Source of the DNA: Datisca glomerata
Taxonomy: Eukaryota; Streptophyta; Magnoliopsida; Cucurbitales; Datiscaceae
Reading direction: 5' to 3'
NCBI GenBank assembly: GCA_003255025.1
Contig: QANY01000225.1
Span: 222,067 to 286,066, forward strand
DNA: 64,000 bases
This document shows, piece by piece, positions 12,066 through 22,639 of this stretch. Position 1 is the stretch's first letter. Each line of letters opens with the position of its first letter. A program made the translations under genes and the position numbers. The notes beneath the pieces were generated by a model. The model saw only the letters and a list, made by a program, of their open reading frames with translations, was not told the origin of the DNA and searched no databases.

Positions 12066-12070
12066 GTGGT
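12066..12070. repeat. Left target-site duplication of element B (GTGGT)
   Basis: GTGGT here and at 26475-26479 flank the LTR termini TGTAGATAC...GACA exactly. The match is perfect, and removing one copy restores the PMD reading frame. Confidence 0.95.
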
Positions 12071-12269
12071 TGTAGATACTGTATTTTGTCCGGTCCAATA
12101 CTTTAAAAATACAAATTTTATTTTTTTGCCCATATACTAGTCTAAGATTATGTGTATGATTTGAAAAATATCCCAATGCCTAAAAAATAAGAAAATTTGT
12201 CCAAGGACTAAAAATAAAAAAAAGGAACAAAAAGACTAAAATAAAAAAAAGTGAAGCCATAAGTTTGCC

Positions 12270-12277
12270 TATAAATA
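12270..12277 (+). promoter_or_regulatory. TATA box of LTR B
   Basis: TATAAATA inside 'gcctataaatagaggggagg', conserved in the 3' LTR (24434-24441) and on the minus strand in the related LTR of element C (61170-61177). Known LTR architecture places the RNA start about 30 bases downstream. Confidence 0.75.
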
Positions 12278-12904
12278 GAGGGGAGGTCTTCACTTGAAAT
12301 GGAAGATTTGGGAGAGTGAGGAAGAGAAGAGGTTTTAGAGAGAGAAAGAGAGGTTTTTAGAAAATAGTGAAAAAGAGAAAGAATGAGAGTTTTCATTTCT
12401 ATTCATCTTCCATCTTCTCATTTTCTATTTATTAAGGTAGTTCAAATCTCTTACATTTTAGCTTACAATATATTTTGTTCATTCTAATTAATCATCTCTC
12501 TTTTTCATACTCATATATTTGATATTTCTTTGTTTCATTTTCCATATATAGGTTTGTTTGCTCATTCTTTATCATTTCTCCTCCTTTTAATCTTAAGTTT
12601 TATTTTCATATATTGTTTATCTCTCTACAAGTTTGATGATGAGATTTTTTTTATCATCAACTCAATCAATGAGAATGAGGATAAAATTTTGAGGGGTGTA
12701 AAATTAACTCAATGTGAATCAACCATTTAATGGGTTGAAAGTGTACATTTGATGAAAAGATCTCTTATGATAATTTCTCATACATAAAAATGCATAAAAT
12801 AGAGAGTAAAATCTCTCAACAAGATTATGCAAATATTTAACCTCTGATTTTTTTTATGTTCTTACAAGTCTTCTTTTCTTTTCTTTTTAATTTTTGACCA
12901 TCAT

Positions 12905-13265
12905 ATTTGTGACACTTATTTGAACTAGTTACCATCCATGATCATTCTTAGCAATGAAGAAAGAAAGGAAAAATGGTAATTAGTGAACTAAGTGGTCCAA
13001 AATAAAAAAATGGTATATTTATATCCCAAACAAAAATTATTTTATTTTGAAAGTTTTATAGATTTTTTTTAGTGACACTTGTTTAAACTAGTTACCATCC
13101 ATGATCATTCCTAGCAATGAAGGAAGAAAGGAAAAATGATAATTATGAACTAAATAGTCCAAAACAAAAAAATGGTATATTTATATCCCAAACAAAATTA
13201 TTTATTTATTTTTAGTGACACTTGTTTAAATTAGTTACCATACATGATCATTCTTTTGCTATTTG
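12905..13265. repeat. 143-163 bp tandem repeat within LTR B
   Basis: Units begin with 'gtgacac.t.tttaaa.tagttaccat.catgatcatt' at 12909, 13072 and 13215. The 3' LTR has the same starts near 25073, 25237 and 25316, with a deletion of roughly 65 bases in the second unit between short 'aacta' repeats. Confidence 0.85.
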
Positions 13266-13473
13266 ATTAGCATTGAGTCAAAAAATAAAAATGATAATCA
13301 ATAGACCATGTAGTAAAAAAAAAGCATGCTCATTATGTATGAAAGGAAAATGTTAATTATGTATGAAATTAAGTATTTTTTTCATAGATTAATTTAGTTT
13401 ACACATAAAAAATTTATTATTAATTTATTTACTAAAAAATTTTATATATAAAAAATGAAAATTAAAAAAAAGA

Positions 13474-13521
13474 CAGAGGGTGACGTCTCCCTCTCTCACT
13501 TAACATAAGGTGACGTCACCC
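13474..13521. repeat. Palindromic TGACGTCA pair in LTR B
   Basis: Two neighbouring inverted repeats: AGAGGGTGACGTCTCCCTCT (13475-13494) and GGTGACGTCACC (13509-13520), separated by 'ctcacttaacataa'. The 3' LTR has GGGTGACGTCACCC at 25568-25581 and a mutated second copy (25597-25611). TGACGTCA is a classical bZIP (CRE/as-1-like) site, so an enhancer role is possible but inferred. A different pair of perfect palindromes sits at the same place in LTR C. Confidence 0.7.
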
Positions 13522-14419
13522 TTTGTAAAAAAAAATTTTATTTGAATTTTATTTGTTTTTTGTTGTTTACATTTTATTTTTGACTTTTTGTTTGTTTATG
13601 TTTGTTTATTTTTCTATTTTTTTCGTATATATTATTGGTTTGTTTTAATTTATTTTCATATATATTTTTTATTGTTTCACGTCTTGTTTCATTATTTTCA
13701 CCCCTACAGATTCTTTTTTAAAATTTATCATATATAGTCATCATCTCTAACATTCCTTTCCATTATTTTTTAGTTGTTATATTTTCTTATTTATTTATGT
13801 ACTATTGTCATATGTCACAGTTCTATGTGATTATTTTTTTTATTCTTTTATCATCAGAATTGATGATCGTAAATTAAAACCATAACAATTTGATTTAAAT
13901 TTTATAAATTTTTTTATTTAGTTTTCACTAAAAAAAATCCAATGACATACTTTAGAATTTTAGGATACCAAATTTCTGAACTACCGAGGTGAGGAGTTAC
14001 TTTTAGGATAACAAGAGTAACTCCAAAAATGCTTTGATTAAAAAAATAATAATTTTTCAATGGTCTTTATACCACCCGTTGAAGGTAATTTATTTTCTCA
14101 TTTTTATGATGAAAAATGTACCAAATGAGACATTCAAAATTGAATTTTTATAATATTATTTGAAAAAAAATAATTTGGATAGTATTTGATTAAATTTGGT
14201 AACCATTTTTCATAATGGGTGGTGTGGGGTACTAATACATTCCCCACACGCAAATGACTCCCGAACCAACTTTAAATTTTCGCAGACAAAAATATTTGAT
14301 TTTAAATTTGGGTGACCAATCATGTCCTAAAATGATTGGTGGCGACTCTGAATTTCTTTTTTTTTTCAAAAAATGATTTTTTGATCGCCGCTCCGCATCG
14401 CATGCACATTACGACAGCT

Positions 14420-14435
14420 TGGCGACTCCACTGGG
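14420..14435 (+). other. Primer binding site of element B
   Basis: TGGCGACTCCACTGGG starts three bases after the LTR end (CA at 14415-14416). It is almost identical to the site of element A and typical in position for minus-strand priming in Tat/Ogre elements. Confidence 0.75.
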
Positions 14436-15050
14436 AAAAATTAATTGGTCTAACCATCTTTAGATTAATAGAGAGTCAAGATTTTATCATATGCTATCCT
14501 TTTGTATGGTTCTTTGTTTGTTTATTTGATTCATTATTTTTTTCAAATTCGTGCCTGTAGTTGTACATAAGTCTTTTTTTTACGAAGTATATTTCTTTAC
14601 ATAATTTCTAATTTCACACATATACACTAGCCCTATACCTGAGTTTTCCTTTAGGATTAGCTAGAATGAGTAGTGGAATGCCTTCATGGAACTACGGTTC
14701 CCGTGCAGGCTCATGAAAGTTCTCACTCAGATTGACCTTTTCGGGATACCATTTGGGGGCCCCTGTTACTTCGTTCGGATAATAGTGAGGACAATCTGGG
14801 AGCCTATTAAGAGATTTGAGATCCCAACCACACATGCATTTTGTTTTAAAAGCCTATCTCTTGACCAATGTTTGATAGAGATAGAGATTCCGCTTAACTA
14901 TAATATCTGATTAATTTTGTTCATGTATATATGTCCTACGCTATTTAAACATTTCTTTTCTTTCCCTTTGTTTCACTTCTGACTTCGTCTTTCCTTTTTG
15001 CATACATGCATCATGTTGCGTAATAGAGATTGTAGAGAAGTATTCAATTC
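14436..15050 (+). other. Leader of element B before ORF1
   Basis: No coding similarity is seen in this 5' untranslated leader between the primer site and ORF1. Short open frames (14336-14560, 14686-14910) have no recognisable domain. Confidence 0.5.
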
Positions 15051-15074
15051 ATTCATATTTTAGAGACCAATGGT

Positions 15075-16178
15075 CAGAGGAAAAGAAGAAATGAAAAAGG
15101 AGATTGTCTGAAAAAAGAGGATGTCGTTCTTCTACCACCAATCACTAAGATAGAGTTCTCACATACTCACTTGGAGAGGTTGAAGAAGATATGGGAGGAT
15201 TTTTCACCGGAGCAGAAAAATTTGTTTGTCGGCAAATATGGTCATATCGCTTATCTTTTGTATATTACAGTCAATGCTCCCGTTCTTAAGGCTTTAATGC
15301 ATTTCTGGGACCCTCTGTACAGATGTTTCACCTTTGGAACAATTGATCTTACTCCTACAATTGAAGAATATTAAGCCCTACTGAACATCCCGCTGCAAAG
15401 CACGGATAAAGTTTATAATTACGACAAAAGGCTGACATTGAAGAGACCTTTATCCAAGCTCTTAGGTACTGTCCATGCATCTGAGATTGAGAAAATGTTG
15501 AAAGTTAAAGGGGAGAATGAGTGTGTGCCACTGGATTACCTCTTAGATCTCGCCCAAAATGTCTTAAAAGAAGATAAGGGTATGACTTTATATGCTCTGT
15601 GTATATATGGCACTGTGTTGTTTTCAAAAATTCAAGGTTATGTGGATGATAAAGTGATAACCTTGTTATCTCAATTCTAGCTGAGACTTTTCGTTCCTTA
15701 AATCACATACGAGCGCTTGGAAAAGGGAAGTTCATCGACTCTCCATCTCTTTTGTGTATTTAGATTCTCAGCCATCTAAGATGTCGACCAGATTTCAAAT
15801 GTCCTCAAGTTAAGTATTCACATCCATGGATGAAGACGAGAATCCCCGTTGCAGAATTTGGAATGGCCAAATGGAATCTGCAGTTTCCCACAAAAGGGGT
15901 GTGGCTCTCACATCTATCAAAGTTGAAAGATGAGGATGTTATCTGGAAATCCCAATAGATGTCGTTGACATCGATGATCTACAAATGTGGTGACTATCAA
16001 TGGGTCCCGCTTCCAGGACTATGGGGTTGTACTAGTTATGCTCCACTAATGGTATTCCGTCAACTATACATGAGACAGTTTGTCCCTGCCACGCAGGCAT
16101 TAAAAGGACATTGAGATCAGTTATGATTCTCAAGATATTGAACAAAAATTACAGCAGCAAATTGGAGCTTGGAAAATA
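15075..16178 (+). pseudogene. ORF1 of element B, DUF7745-like N-terminal region (broken)
   Basis: Ogre elements carry an extra ORF1 of unknown function before gag. Here the recognisable blocks are 'LERLKKIWEDFSPEQK', 'KYGHIAYLLYITV' and 'FWDPLYRCFTFG' (15170-15340), a stop at 15372-15374, then 'GMTLYALCIYGTVLF' (15580-15625). A frame-shifted 'YKCGDYQWVPLPGLWGC' lies near 15980-16030. These match, from memory, the DUF7745-type proteins found widely in plant genomes, largely from Ogre copies. At least three breaks are present. Function is unknown. Confidence 0.7.
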
Positions 16179-16802
16179 ATGAGAAGAGTGCGAAATGAGA
16201 AGAATCACATGAATTGCATAAGGGAGTATGAAACGTGGCTTGAGAGTAGAGGCAAAGTAACTATTGCCTTACCCATTGAGGATTTACAATCATATAAGTT
16301 ACCAGAAGCTTATAAGGAGATTGTTAAAAATGAGGAGCTGGATGAGTTATATGAGGAACGTCAAAAGAATTTAGCTCTCTTGGAAGAAAACAGATGTCTA
16401 ACAATCAAGATGAATTTGTCTGGCCAGCACAGGATCGAAGCGGAAAAACAACTCAGAGATTTGAGAAACAAAATTGAGGATCAAGAATATATTAAACGGA
16501 AAAATGTAGAGTTGGAAACTGACACTCGCAAACTAAATAATAAAATCAGAAGGATGGTAGAAGACAGTGAGAATTCACGAGTGGTAATCTATGAACAAGA
16601 GGATCAAATCATGAAACTAGAAAAGAAAAATAAGCTTGTACAAGAGGTTTTAGAAGAGGTTAAAGGGGCTGTCGATAAAAAGAATGCGTACATCATTGAG
16701 TTAGAAAAACAATATGACTCGTTACGACGAATCACTGATAATTTACAAGTTGATTTAGAGAATAAAAAAGTTAGGAAGGCTGAGTCACCAAATGATAGTT
16801 AA
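16179..16802 (+). CDS. ORF1 C-terminal coiled-coil segment of element B
   Basis: A 207-residue open stretch, in the orientation and position of the end of ORF1, is strongly predicted by eye to be coiled coil. It has long runs of Glu/Lys/Arg with Leu/Ile at heptad spacing, such as EELDELYEERQKNLALLEEN, QIMKLEKKNKLVQEVLEEV and NKIRRMVEDSEN. It has no stop over 620 bases although neighbouring parts are damaged. It continues in decayed form to about 17100. Likely role: oligomerisation of the ORF1 product; this is inference. The start at 16179 is only where the open frame begins, not a proven translation start. Confidence 0.6.
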   Translation: MRRVRNEKNHMNCIREYETWLESRGKVTIALPIEDLQSYKLPEAYKEIVKNEELDELYEERQKNLALLEENRCLTIKMNLSGQHRIEAEKQLRDLRNKIEDQEYIKRKNVELETDTRKLNNKIRRMVEDSENSRVVIYEQEDQIMKLEKKNKLVQEVLEEVKGAVDKKNAYIIELEKQYDSLRRITDNLQVDLENKKVRKAESPNDS

Positions 16803-17099
16803 GAACTATTGAAAGTCATTGCAAGCCTTGAGCACCAAGTTAGAGCGTATCAGAACGTGGCCGAGAAATTGGCAAGAAATAATGATGCTAATGTCGACGC
16901 ACTGAGATATGATTACCAATTACTGCAACAAGTGCATGACTTGATTCGATAACGATCAGGGCAGGTTATAGAATGGCGTAAAGGCGTGGCTGTGAGAGCA
17001 AGCAATTTGGCGGAACAAGCATCATTTTTGAAAAAAAGTGTTTTGCCCATCCATCCTAATGGGGAGAACTTGTCTAAGTTCTTGGAAGAAATCAACAGA

Positions 17100-17440
17100 G
17101 ATTTAGGTCATTTTGGTCATTTTATATAAACTCATATTGCAGAGTAGTGCAGTTTGACTTCTACATACTCAAATATAGTGGATGACTCCACTAATTAAAT
17201 GAAACTGAGTACTTTTGGATTTTCACTTTGGGCAATATCATTTCTCATGCATAAATTCACTTTCATTATTATTATTGTTATTATTTATTCTTCTTCATTA
17301 TCAAAATCTACCATCTCATTGATTATTTTTTTTATTAAGAAAACTTTTCAAAGATAACCCTTGAACTCTGACATCATTATCGAACGCGAACTCAAGTTAG
17401 GGTCACGGACAAGCAAGAAAGAGAGAAATCGCGAGAGGAA
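17100..17440 (+). other. Spacer between ORF1 and gag of element B
   Basis: Non-coding AT-rich spacer with 'attattattattgttattattt' near 17264. The minus strand of the window's right end (63780-64000) is clearly homologous to it, which ties element C to element B. Confidence 0.7.
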
Positions 17441-19770
17441 ATGAAAGAAGAAATTAAGGAGCTGAAAGAGCAAATGGCAAGAGTCCTGGAACTCCTCGTC
17501 GCGAGTAAGGAAAAACTTGTCTTGAAAATCCGCAAGGGGCTCAATCCTCACAAAATCAACTACCAAACGATACTCCACATTACCCTCATGGGTTTACTCC
17601 AACCTATCAACGTCATCAGACCGACCACTTTCAGCATGCTTCACCACCAATAAATATTGAGCACTATCCATTTCTAAGTGTTCAGGAAATGATGCAGACA
17701 GGGAAAAGTGAGTACAACCCATCCACAATGGCACTTGGCCACAACCAAGCTTTTAGCCCACAAGGCAAACTCGCTAATGAGCCAATCATCATACCCGATG
17801 TTGATGACCCAAAGGGGCAGAAGCCCGTTACTAAACCAAGCGAAAACCCACTGTCGAAAGATAAGCTGGACTTTTTAGAGGAAAGATTACGCACCATTGA
17901 AGGGTCAGATGTATATTGTACCATTGATGCCACCCAATTATGTTTGGTCCCAGATGTTACCATCCCACACAAATTAAAACTACCTGAGTTTGAAAAATAT
18001 GATGGTAGTACATGTCTGAGAAGCCACCTTATTATATACTGCAGAAAGATGGCTGTTTGTGTAAATAATGATAAGCTGTTGATTCATTTCTTTCATGATA
18101 GCTTGACAGGGGAGGCATCTCGCTAGTATATCCAATTGAATAACCAACATATTCGGAGGTGGAAAGATTTAGCCGATGCTTTCTTAACATAATACAAGTA
18201 CAACATAGACATGGCTCCTGATCGTCTGGATCTACAAAGGATGGAGAAAAAGCCTACTGAAGGCTTTAAAGAATACGGTGTAGGGAATTAGCTGCTCAAG
18301 TACACCCCCTTGTCAGAAAAGGAGATGGCTACAGTGTTTATCAACACCTTGAGATCTCTATTCTATGATAGGATGATTGGAAATACTTCAAACAACTTCT
18401 CTGACATTATAGTGATTGGTGAAAGGATTGAATATGGGGTAAAGAATGGAAGAATTTTGGAAGTCGTATGTGATACATCATCCGTAAAAAAAGGGCTGCC
18501 GTTGAAGCGGAAAGAAGGGGATGTACAAACGATCAATTTTGGGTATCCCTCACAAGCTGCAAACTCGAGGACGAGATTTTCAAAGTATAGTGAAAGGCCC
18601 AAATCTGTTACATCATATGTGGCAAATACCTCAGAAATTCTGTATAATTATCACCATCAACAATCAACATTTTAAAACAACCCGAGACCCGGTTTCAGAC
18701 CACCGACTCACCAATAAAATGTTGGTCAGGCTGATCAGCATCTGAGGGGAAATATAAATAATCAACGTTTTGTCCAATATGATCCAATCATCATGTCAAA
18801 TACGAAACTCTTACCTCAATTGATATGGAATAATCAATCAGTGCAATTTCTTATGAACCTCTACAACCACCATACCGAAGGTGGTATGATCTGATTGCTC
18901 GCTGTGATTATCATGCTGGGGCAGTGGTACATTCGACTGAGAATTGCACGGAATTAAAAGGTAGAGTACAGACACTGATCAAAGCTAGATGGTTAAATTT
19001 CAAAAAGGCTAATGGGAATCAAGATATTAATTTCAACCATATACCAAATCATGGGAATCCTCCCGTAAATGCAATTGAGGAATATTTTTCATATTGAAAG
19101 ACGGACGTGGAAGATGTGAGTACGTCAATGGAAACACTTTTTCATCTTATTTCTAGAGCAGGGTACACCTACCCAACACGCTCAGAGGATGAGGGCATTT
19201 TCGGGTAGCATATGCATGACTTCGATTGTTTGTTTCATAAGAATGTGTCGGGGCATACAATTGAGGAATGTGCTGACTTTAAAATGGAAGTGTAAAAGTT
19301 GTTGGATGCAAAGATACTTACAATAAGTCATAAAGGAGAAAGGGAATACCAGGAAGATGACTCTTTACTCCTCATGATAACTAAAAAATCATCTGGAGTT
19401 AATGTTGAAATGTGGTCCTATATCCCAAAACCTCTCACAATACATTACGTAGAAAAGTCAACTCACACCACCACGTCTTATGCTCCGATGCCTATCACCA
19501 TTCAAATACCGAGTGCGTTTGCTTACAAAGATTCAAGAGCAGTACCATGGACGTACGAATATGAGATCATTATAAGCGGTAACGACAAAACTCAAGAGTT
19601 AAATCCGTTTGACCTCGATCTCCCCATAACTAATATTTCGAGAGTAAGTGGGATGACAATGAGTGGCAGATGCTACACGCCAGAAGTTTTGAAAATGGAT
19701 AAAAGCGATGAGTTTGAAAGGCAAAGGAAATGGAAGGCAATAAAAGGCGACAATGGTCATGAATTCTAAG
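17441..19770 (+). pseudogene. gag of element B (broken)
   Basis: Starts near a coiled-coil Met (MKEEIKELKEQMARVLELL, 17441). The Retrotrans_gag-like core is at 17950-18480: 'KLPEFEKYDGSTCLRSHL', 'LLIHFFHDSLTGEASR', a TAG stop where Trp is usual (18124-18126), then 'WKDLADAFLT' and 'MAPDRLDLQRMEKK'. A decayed Cys/His segment (CDYHAG...-like) is near 18895-18960. The C-terminal region 19299-19769 stays open and precedes the protease, as in other Ogre gag-pro proteins. In-frame stops at 18124, 18181 and 18289 disable it. Confidence 0.75.
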
Positions 19771-20099
19771 GAGAAATGCATGGCGGCCAAGTGATAGACC
19801 TAGATATAATAAGTGGTACGGAGAAAGAAAGAGCAGTGTCTGAAGAAGAAGTATGTGAATTTTTTAAGCTCATCAAGCAAAGCGAGTATAAGGTGATAGA
19901 ACAACTTAATTGATTAATTGCTCGCATATCTTTACTGTCACTCTTTCTGAATTCTGAACCACATCGCCAAGCATTATTAAAGGTTTTGAATCAAGCATAT
20001 GTCTATCATGACATTACGGTGGAGAAGTTGAGTGGAATTGTGAGAAATATTACCGCACCAAATTTATCACTTTCACATATGATGAAATCCATGCCGATG

Positions 20100-20575
20100 G
20101 TACTGGACACACCAGAGTTCTACATATATCCGTGAAATGTGGGGATTATGTTTTCGCAAAAGTATTGATTGATAATGGCTCGTCTCTAAATGTAATGCCA
20201 AGATCCAGACTAGCAAAGCTCCCTGTAGACGCAACACATATGCGACCGAGCATGATGATAGTAAGAGCATTCGACGGTACCCGAAGAGAAGTAGTCGGAG
20301 ACATAGAGATACAAATTTGAATCGGGCCATGCCTATTCAATATTGTTTTTCAAGTGATAGACATAAATCCACCATACAGTTTTCTTTTAGGTTGACCATG
20401 GATTCACTATGCCGGGGTAGTACCGTCTTCATTACATCAAAAGCTGAAATTTATAATGGATCATAAACTCATTTGTATATATGGGAAAGAAGATTTATTG
20501 CTATTCAAGCCTGCTACCATGCCGTATGTTGAGGCGGCAGAAGAAGCATTGGAGTCCTCATTTTGATCATTTGAG
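20100..20575 (+). pseudogene. Aspartic protease of element B (broken)
   Basis: The active-site region reads VLIDNGSSLNVMP (about 20161-20200), the D-N-G-S form common in Tat/Ogre proteases. It is followed by a hydrophobic 'MIVRAFDGTRREVVGDIEI' flap-like region. The frame ends at a TGA (20318-20320). Conserved 'YSFLLG.PWIH' follows in the same frame near 20375-20410, with a stop replacing the usual Arg. Confidence 0.75.
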
Positions 20576-20592
20576 ATTGTGAACACTACATT

Positions 20593-20981
20593 TGTTGCTA
20601 GTGGGAAACTCACTCCAACATCAAGCCTATCAAAATTGCTAGTGGGAAACTCACTCCAACATCAAGCCTATCAAAAGCACATCAAATGGTGGCAAAATTG
20701 ATGATAAAAGGGGGATACAAGCCAGACAAAGGACTCGTGGGTAAGCATCATGGCATAAATAAGTTAATCGAGTGGGACAAGAATGAACAAAGGTTTGGGC
20801 TTGGATATAGACCAACTAAGGCTGATAGAAGGAGAGTGGAAGCTCAAAAGAAAGAAAAGAGGATTGCTAAGCTCGAAAATAAAGAATTTGATATGGAATT
20901 CGATATGGAAATGACGATCATACCCCATATGGAAATGACGATCATACCCCATATGGAGATGACGATCATACCCCATATTTC
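20593..20981 (+). repeat. 44-bp and 24-bp duplications around the G-patch-like segment of element B
   Basis: 'gctagtgggaaactcactcc' and following bases occur twice in tandem (20597 and 20638 regions). Further on, 'atggaaatgacgatcatacc' plus 'ccat' occurs three times with a 24-base period (20904-20981). Between them, 20686-20880 encodes a G-patch-like stretch (LMIKGGYKPDKGLVGK, then RFGLGYRPT) as found between protease and RT in many Tat-type elements. Confidence 0.75.
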
Positions 20982-20984
20982 TAG

Positions 20985-22140
20985 AAGTAGCAAAATATCC
21001 TGAATGGGTTGCTAACATAGTCCTAGTGCTGAAGAAAAATGGGAAAGAAAGGGTGTGCGTCGATTATAGAGACTTAAATCGGGCAAGCCCTAAGGATAAT
21101 TTTCCATTACCCCATATCGATGTCTTAGTAGATAACACTGCAGGACATTCAACCTTCTCTTTCATGGATGATTTTTCTGGGTATAACCAAATCAAAATGG
21201 CCCCTAAAGACCGTGAAAAGATGACTTTTATAACTTTGTGGGGTACATTTTGTTATAAGTCTATACCATTTGGTCTGAAGAATGCATGGGCGACTTAACA
21301 GCGGGAAGATATGATGCATAAAGAAATCAAAATGTACATTGATGATATGATTGCCAAATCTCGTCAAGGGAAAGATCATACGGTTACTCTACGGAAACTA
21401 TTTGGACGGTTGAGAAAGTTTCAGTTAAAGCTTAACCCGATAAAGTGTACATTCGTAGCATATTCAGGGAAACTACTTGGTTTTGTCGTGAGTAAGGAAT
21501 GAATAAAAGTTGACCCTGATAAGGTTCGAGCCATCATTGATATGCCGCCACCTCAAACTCAAAAGGAAGTTAGAGGTTTCTTGGGGAGATTAAATTACAT
21601 AGCCCGGTTCATCTCACAGCTAACTGCAACTTGTGAACCTATCTTTGAAATTTTCCGTAAAAGTGATACAGAATGATGGAATGATGATTGTCAAATTGCT
21701 TTTGAGAAGATCAAGCAATACTTGCAAAATCCGCCTATAATTGTTCCTCCAACTCCAGGGCGTCCACTCATTTTGTATCTTAGAGTGACAGGAAAATCTA
21801 TGGGTTGCGTACTTGGTCAACATGACGCCTCTGGAAGGAAAGAACAAGCAATATACTATTTAAGCAAAAAGTATGAGGCTAATTATTCGATCATGGAGAA
21901 AACATGTTGTGCATTAGCCTAGGTTGCTCATCGACCTAGACAGTACATGTTATACCACACCACTTGGTTAATTTTAAAGATAGATCCAATCAAATATATC
22001 CTTGAAAAGCCATCACTTTCCGGGTGAATCGCTAAATGGTAAATGTTGCTCACAGAATATGATATTGTTTATGTTACGAGAAAGTCAATAAAAGGAAGTG
22101 TACTTGCTGATTATCTTGCAGATTAGCCAGTGTAAGATTA
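20985..22140 (+). pseudogene. Reverse transcriptase and RNase H of element B (broken)
   Basis: RT copies the element RNA and RNase H removes it. Visible motifs: YPEWVANIVLV (21000), RVCVDYRDLNRASPKDNFPL (21053-21112), FSGYNQIKMAP (21172), MPFGLKNA-like (21260-21290), YIDDMIAKS with the catalytic Asp pair (21332-21360), and LLGFVVSKE. RNase H follows at 21740-22110 (DASGRKEQAIYYLSKK). Damage: a stop plus about 20 missing bases at 21297-21310 relative to element C, and stops at 21500, 21675 and 21920. Confidence 0.85.
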
Positions 22141-22199
22141 TGAGCCTATAAAGTTTGATTTTTTTTTTATGAGAACATATCAGTCATATTAAAAAATGA

Positions 22200-22600
22200 A
22201 GGAGAATCTAAGGATTCAGAATTGTGGACAATGTTATTTGATGGCGCATCTAATGATGTAGGACATGAAATTGGGGCAATCCTCATATCTCCCAAGGGAA
22301 AGTTGTTCCCATTCACTGTAAAATTATGCTTTGACTGCACAAACAATGTGGCAGAATATGAGGCATGTCCCATGGGAATTCAAGCAGCTTATGATATGAA
22401 GATAAGGAAGCTTCGAGTGTACGTAGATTCGTTATTGGTGATACGACAACTAAACGGGGAATGAGAAGCTAGAGACTCCAAGCTAGTACCTTACAACAAA
22501 CATGTAACTAAGCTAATCTGAACTTTTGAAGTGATCTCATTTGACCATATACCTAGAGAGAATAATCAAATTACAGATGATTGGCAACTCTAGCATCCAT
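22200..22600 (+). pseudogene. Second RNase H domain of element B (broken)
   Basis: ELWTMLFDGASNDVGHEIGA carries the first catalytic Asp (about 22218-22280), then CTNNVAEYEACPMGIQAA with the Glu, then YVDSLLVIRQLNGE with the Asp. This is the plant-type RNase H that marks the Tat/Ogre clade. The frame stops at 22462-22464 and the final motif (HIPRENNQI) is just beyond. Confidence 0.8.
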
Positions 22601-22639
22601 GTTCACCATAGACTTTAAGGAAGAAGTGCAACCCATAAA

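Larger units (their letters stand above)
8693..12070 (-). pseudogene. Plant mobile domain (PMD/aminotransferase-like) gene, 3' part, antisense in element A
   Basis: Read on the minus strand this continues the PMD gene whose first exon is at 26946-26475. Conserved PMD blocks in order: FSYWMSHFFKYY and ATFLSMWLSRYIFPG (about 11910-11745), a GT-AG intron (11743-11647, 97 nt, phase 1), KRVLPMAAMLVTGQRIELG and PLFLGNLF (about 11630-11545), then CPFLKMFIWERI (about 11480-11430). Downstream is a low-complexity Ser/Thr/acidic region with two more consistent introns (10495-10399 and 10260-10179). The C-terminal part (9559-8693) is helical. Lesions include in-frame stops near 11541 and 8930 and a frameshift near 12025. 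PMD proteins are plant factors (MAIN/MAIL1 type), and many copies are carried by transposable elements. The role inside a retrotransposon is not known to me. Confidence 0.8.
12071..14416 (+). repeat. 5' LTR of element B
   Basis: Begins TGTAGATACTG and ends GCATGCACATTACGACA; it aligns along its length with 24241-26474. The TATA box TATAAATA is at 12270-12277 (24434-24441 in the 3' copy), followed by a purine-rich GAGAGAGAAAGAGAGG leader. It contains about 2.5 tandem copies of a 143-163 bp unit (12905-13265) and a palindromic TGACGTCA-bearing segment (13474-13521). It is 112 bases longer than the 3' LTR, mainly because the 3' copy lost part of one tandem unit. Confidence 0.93.
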
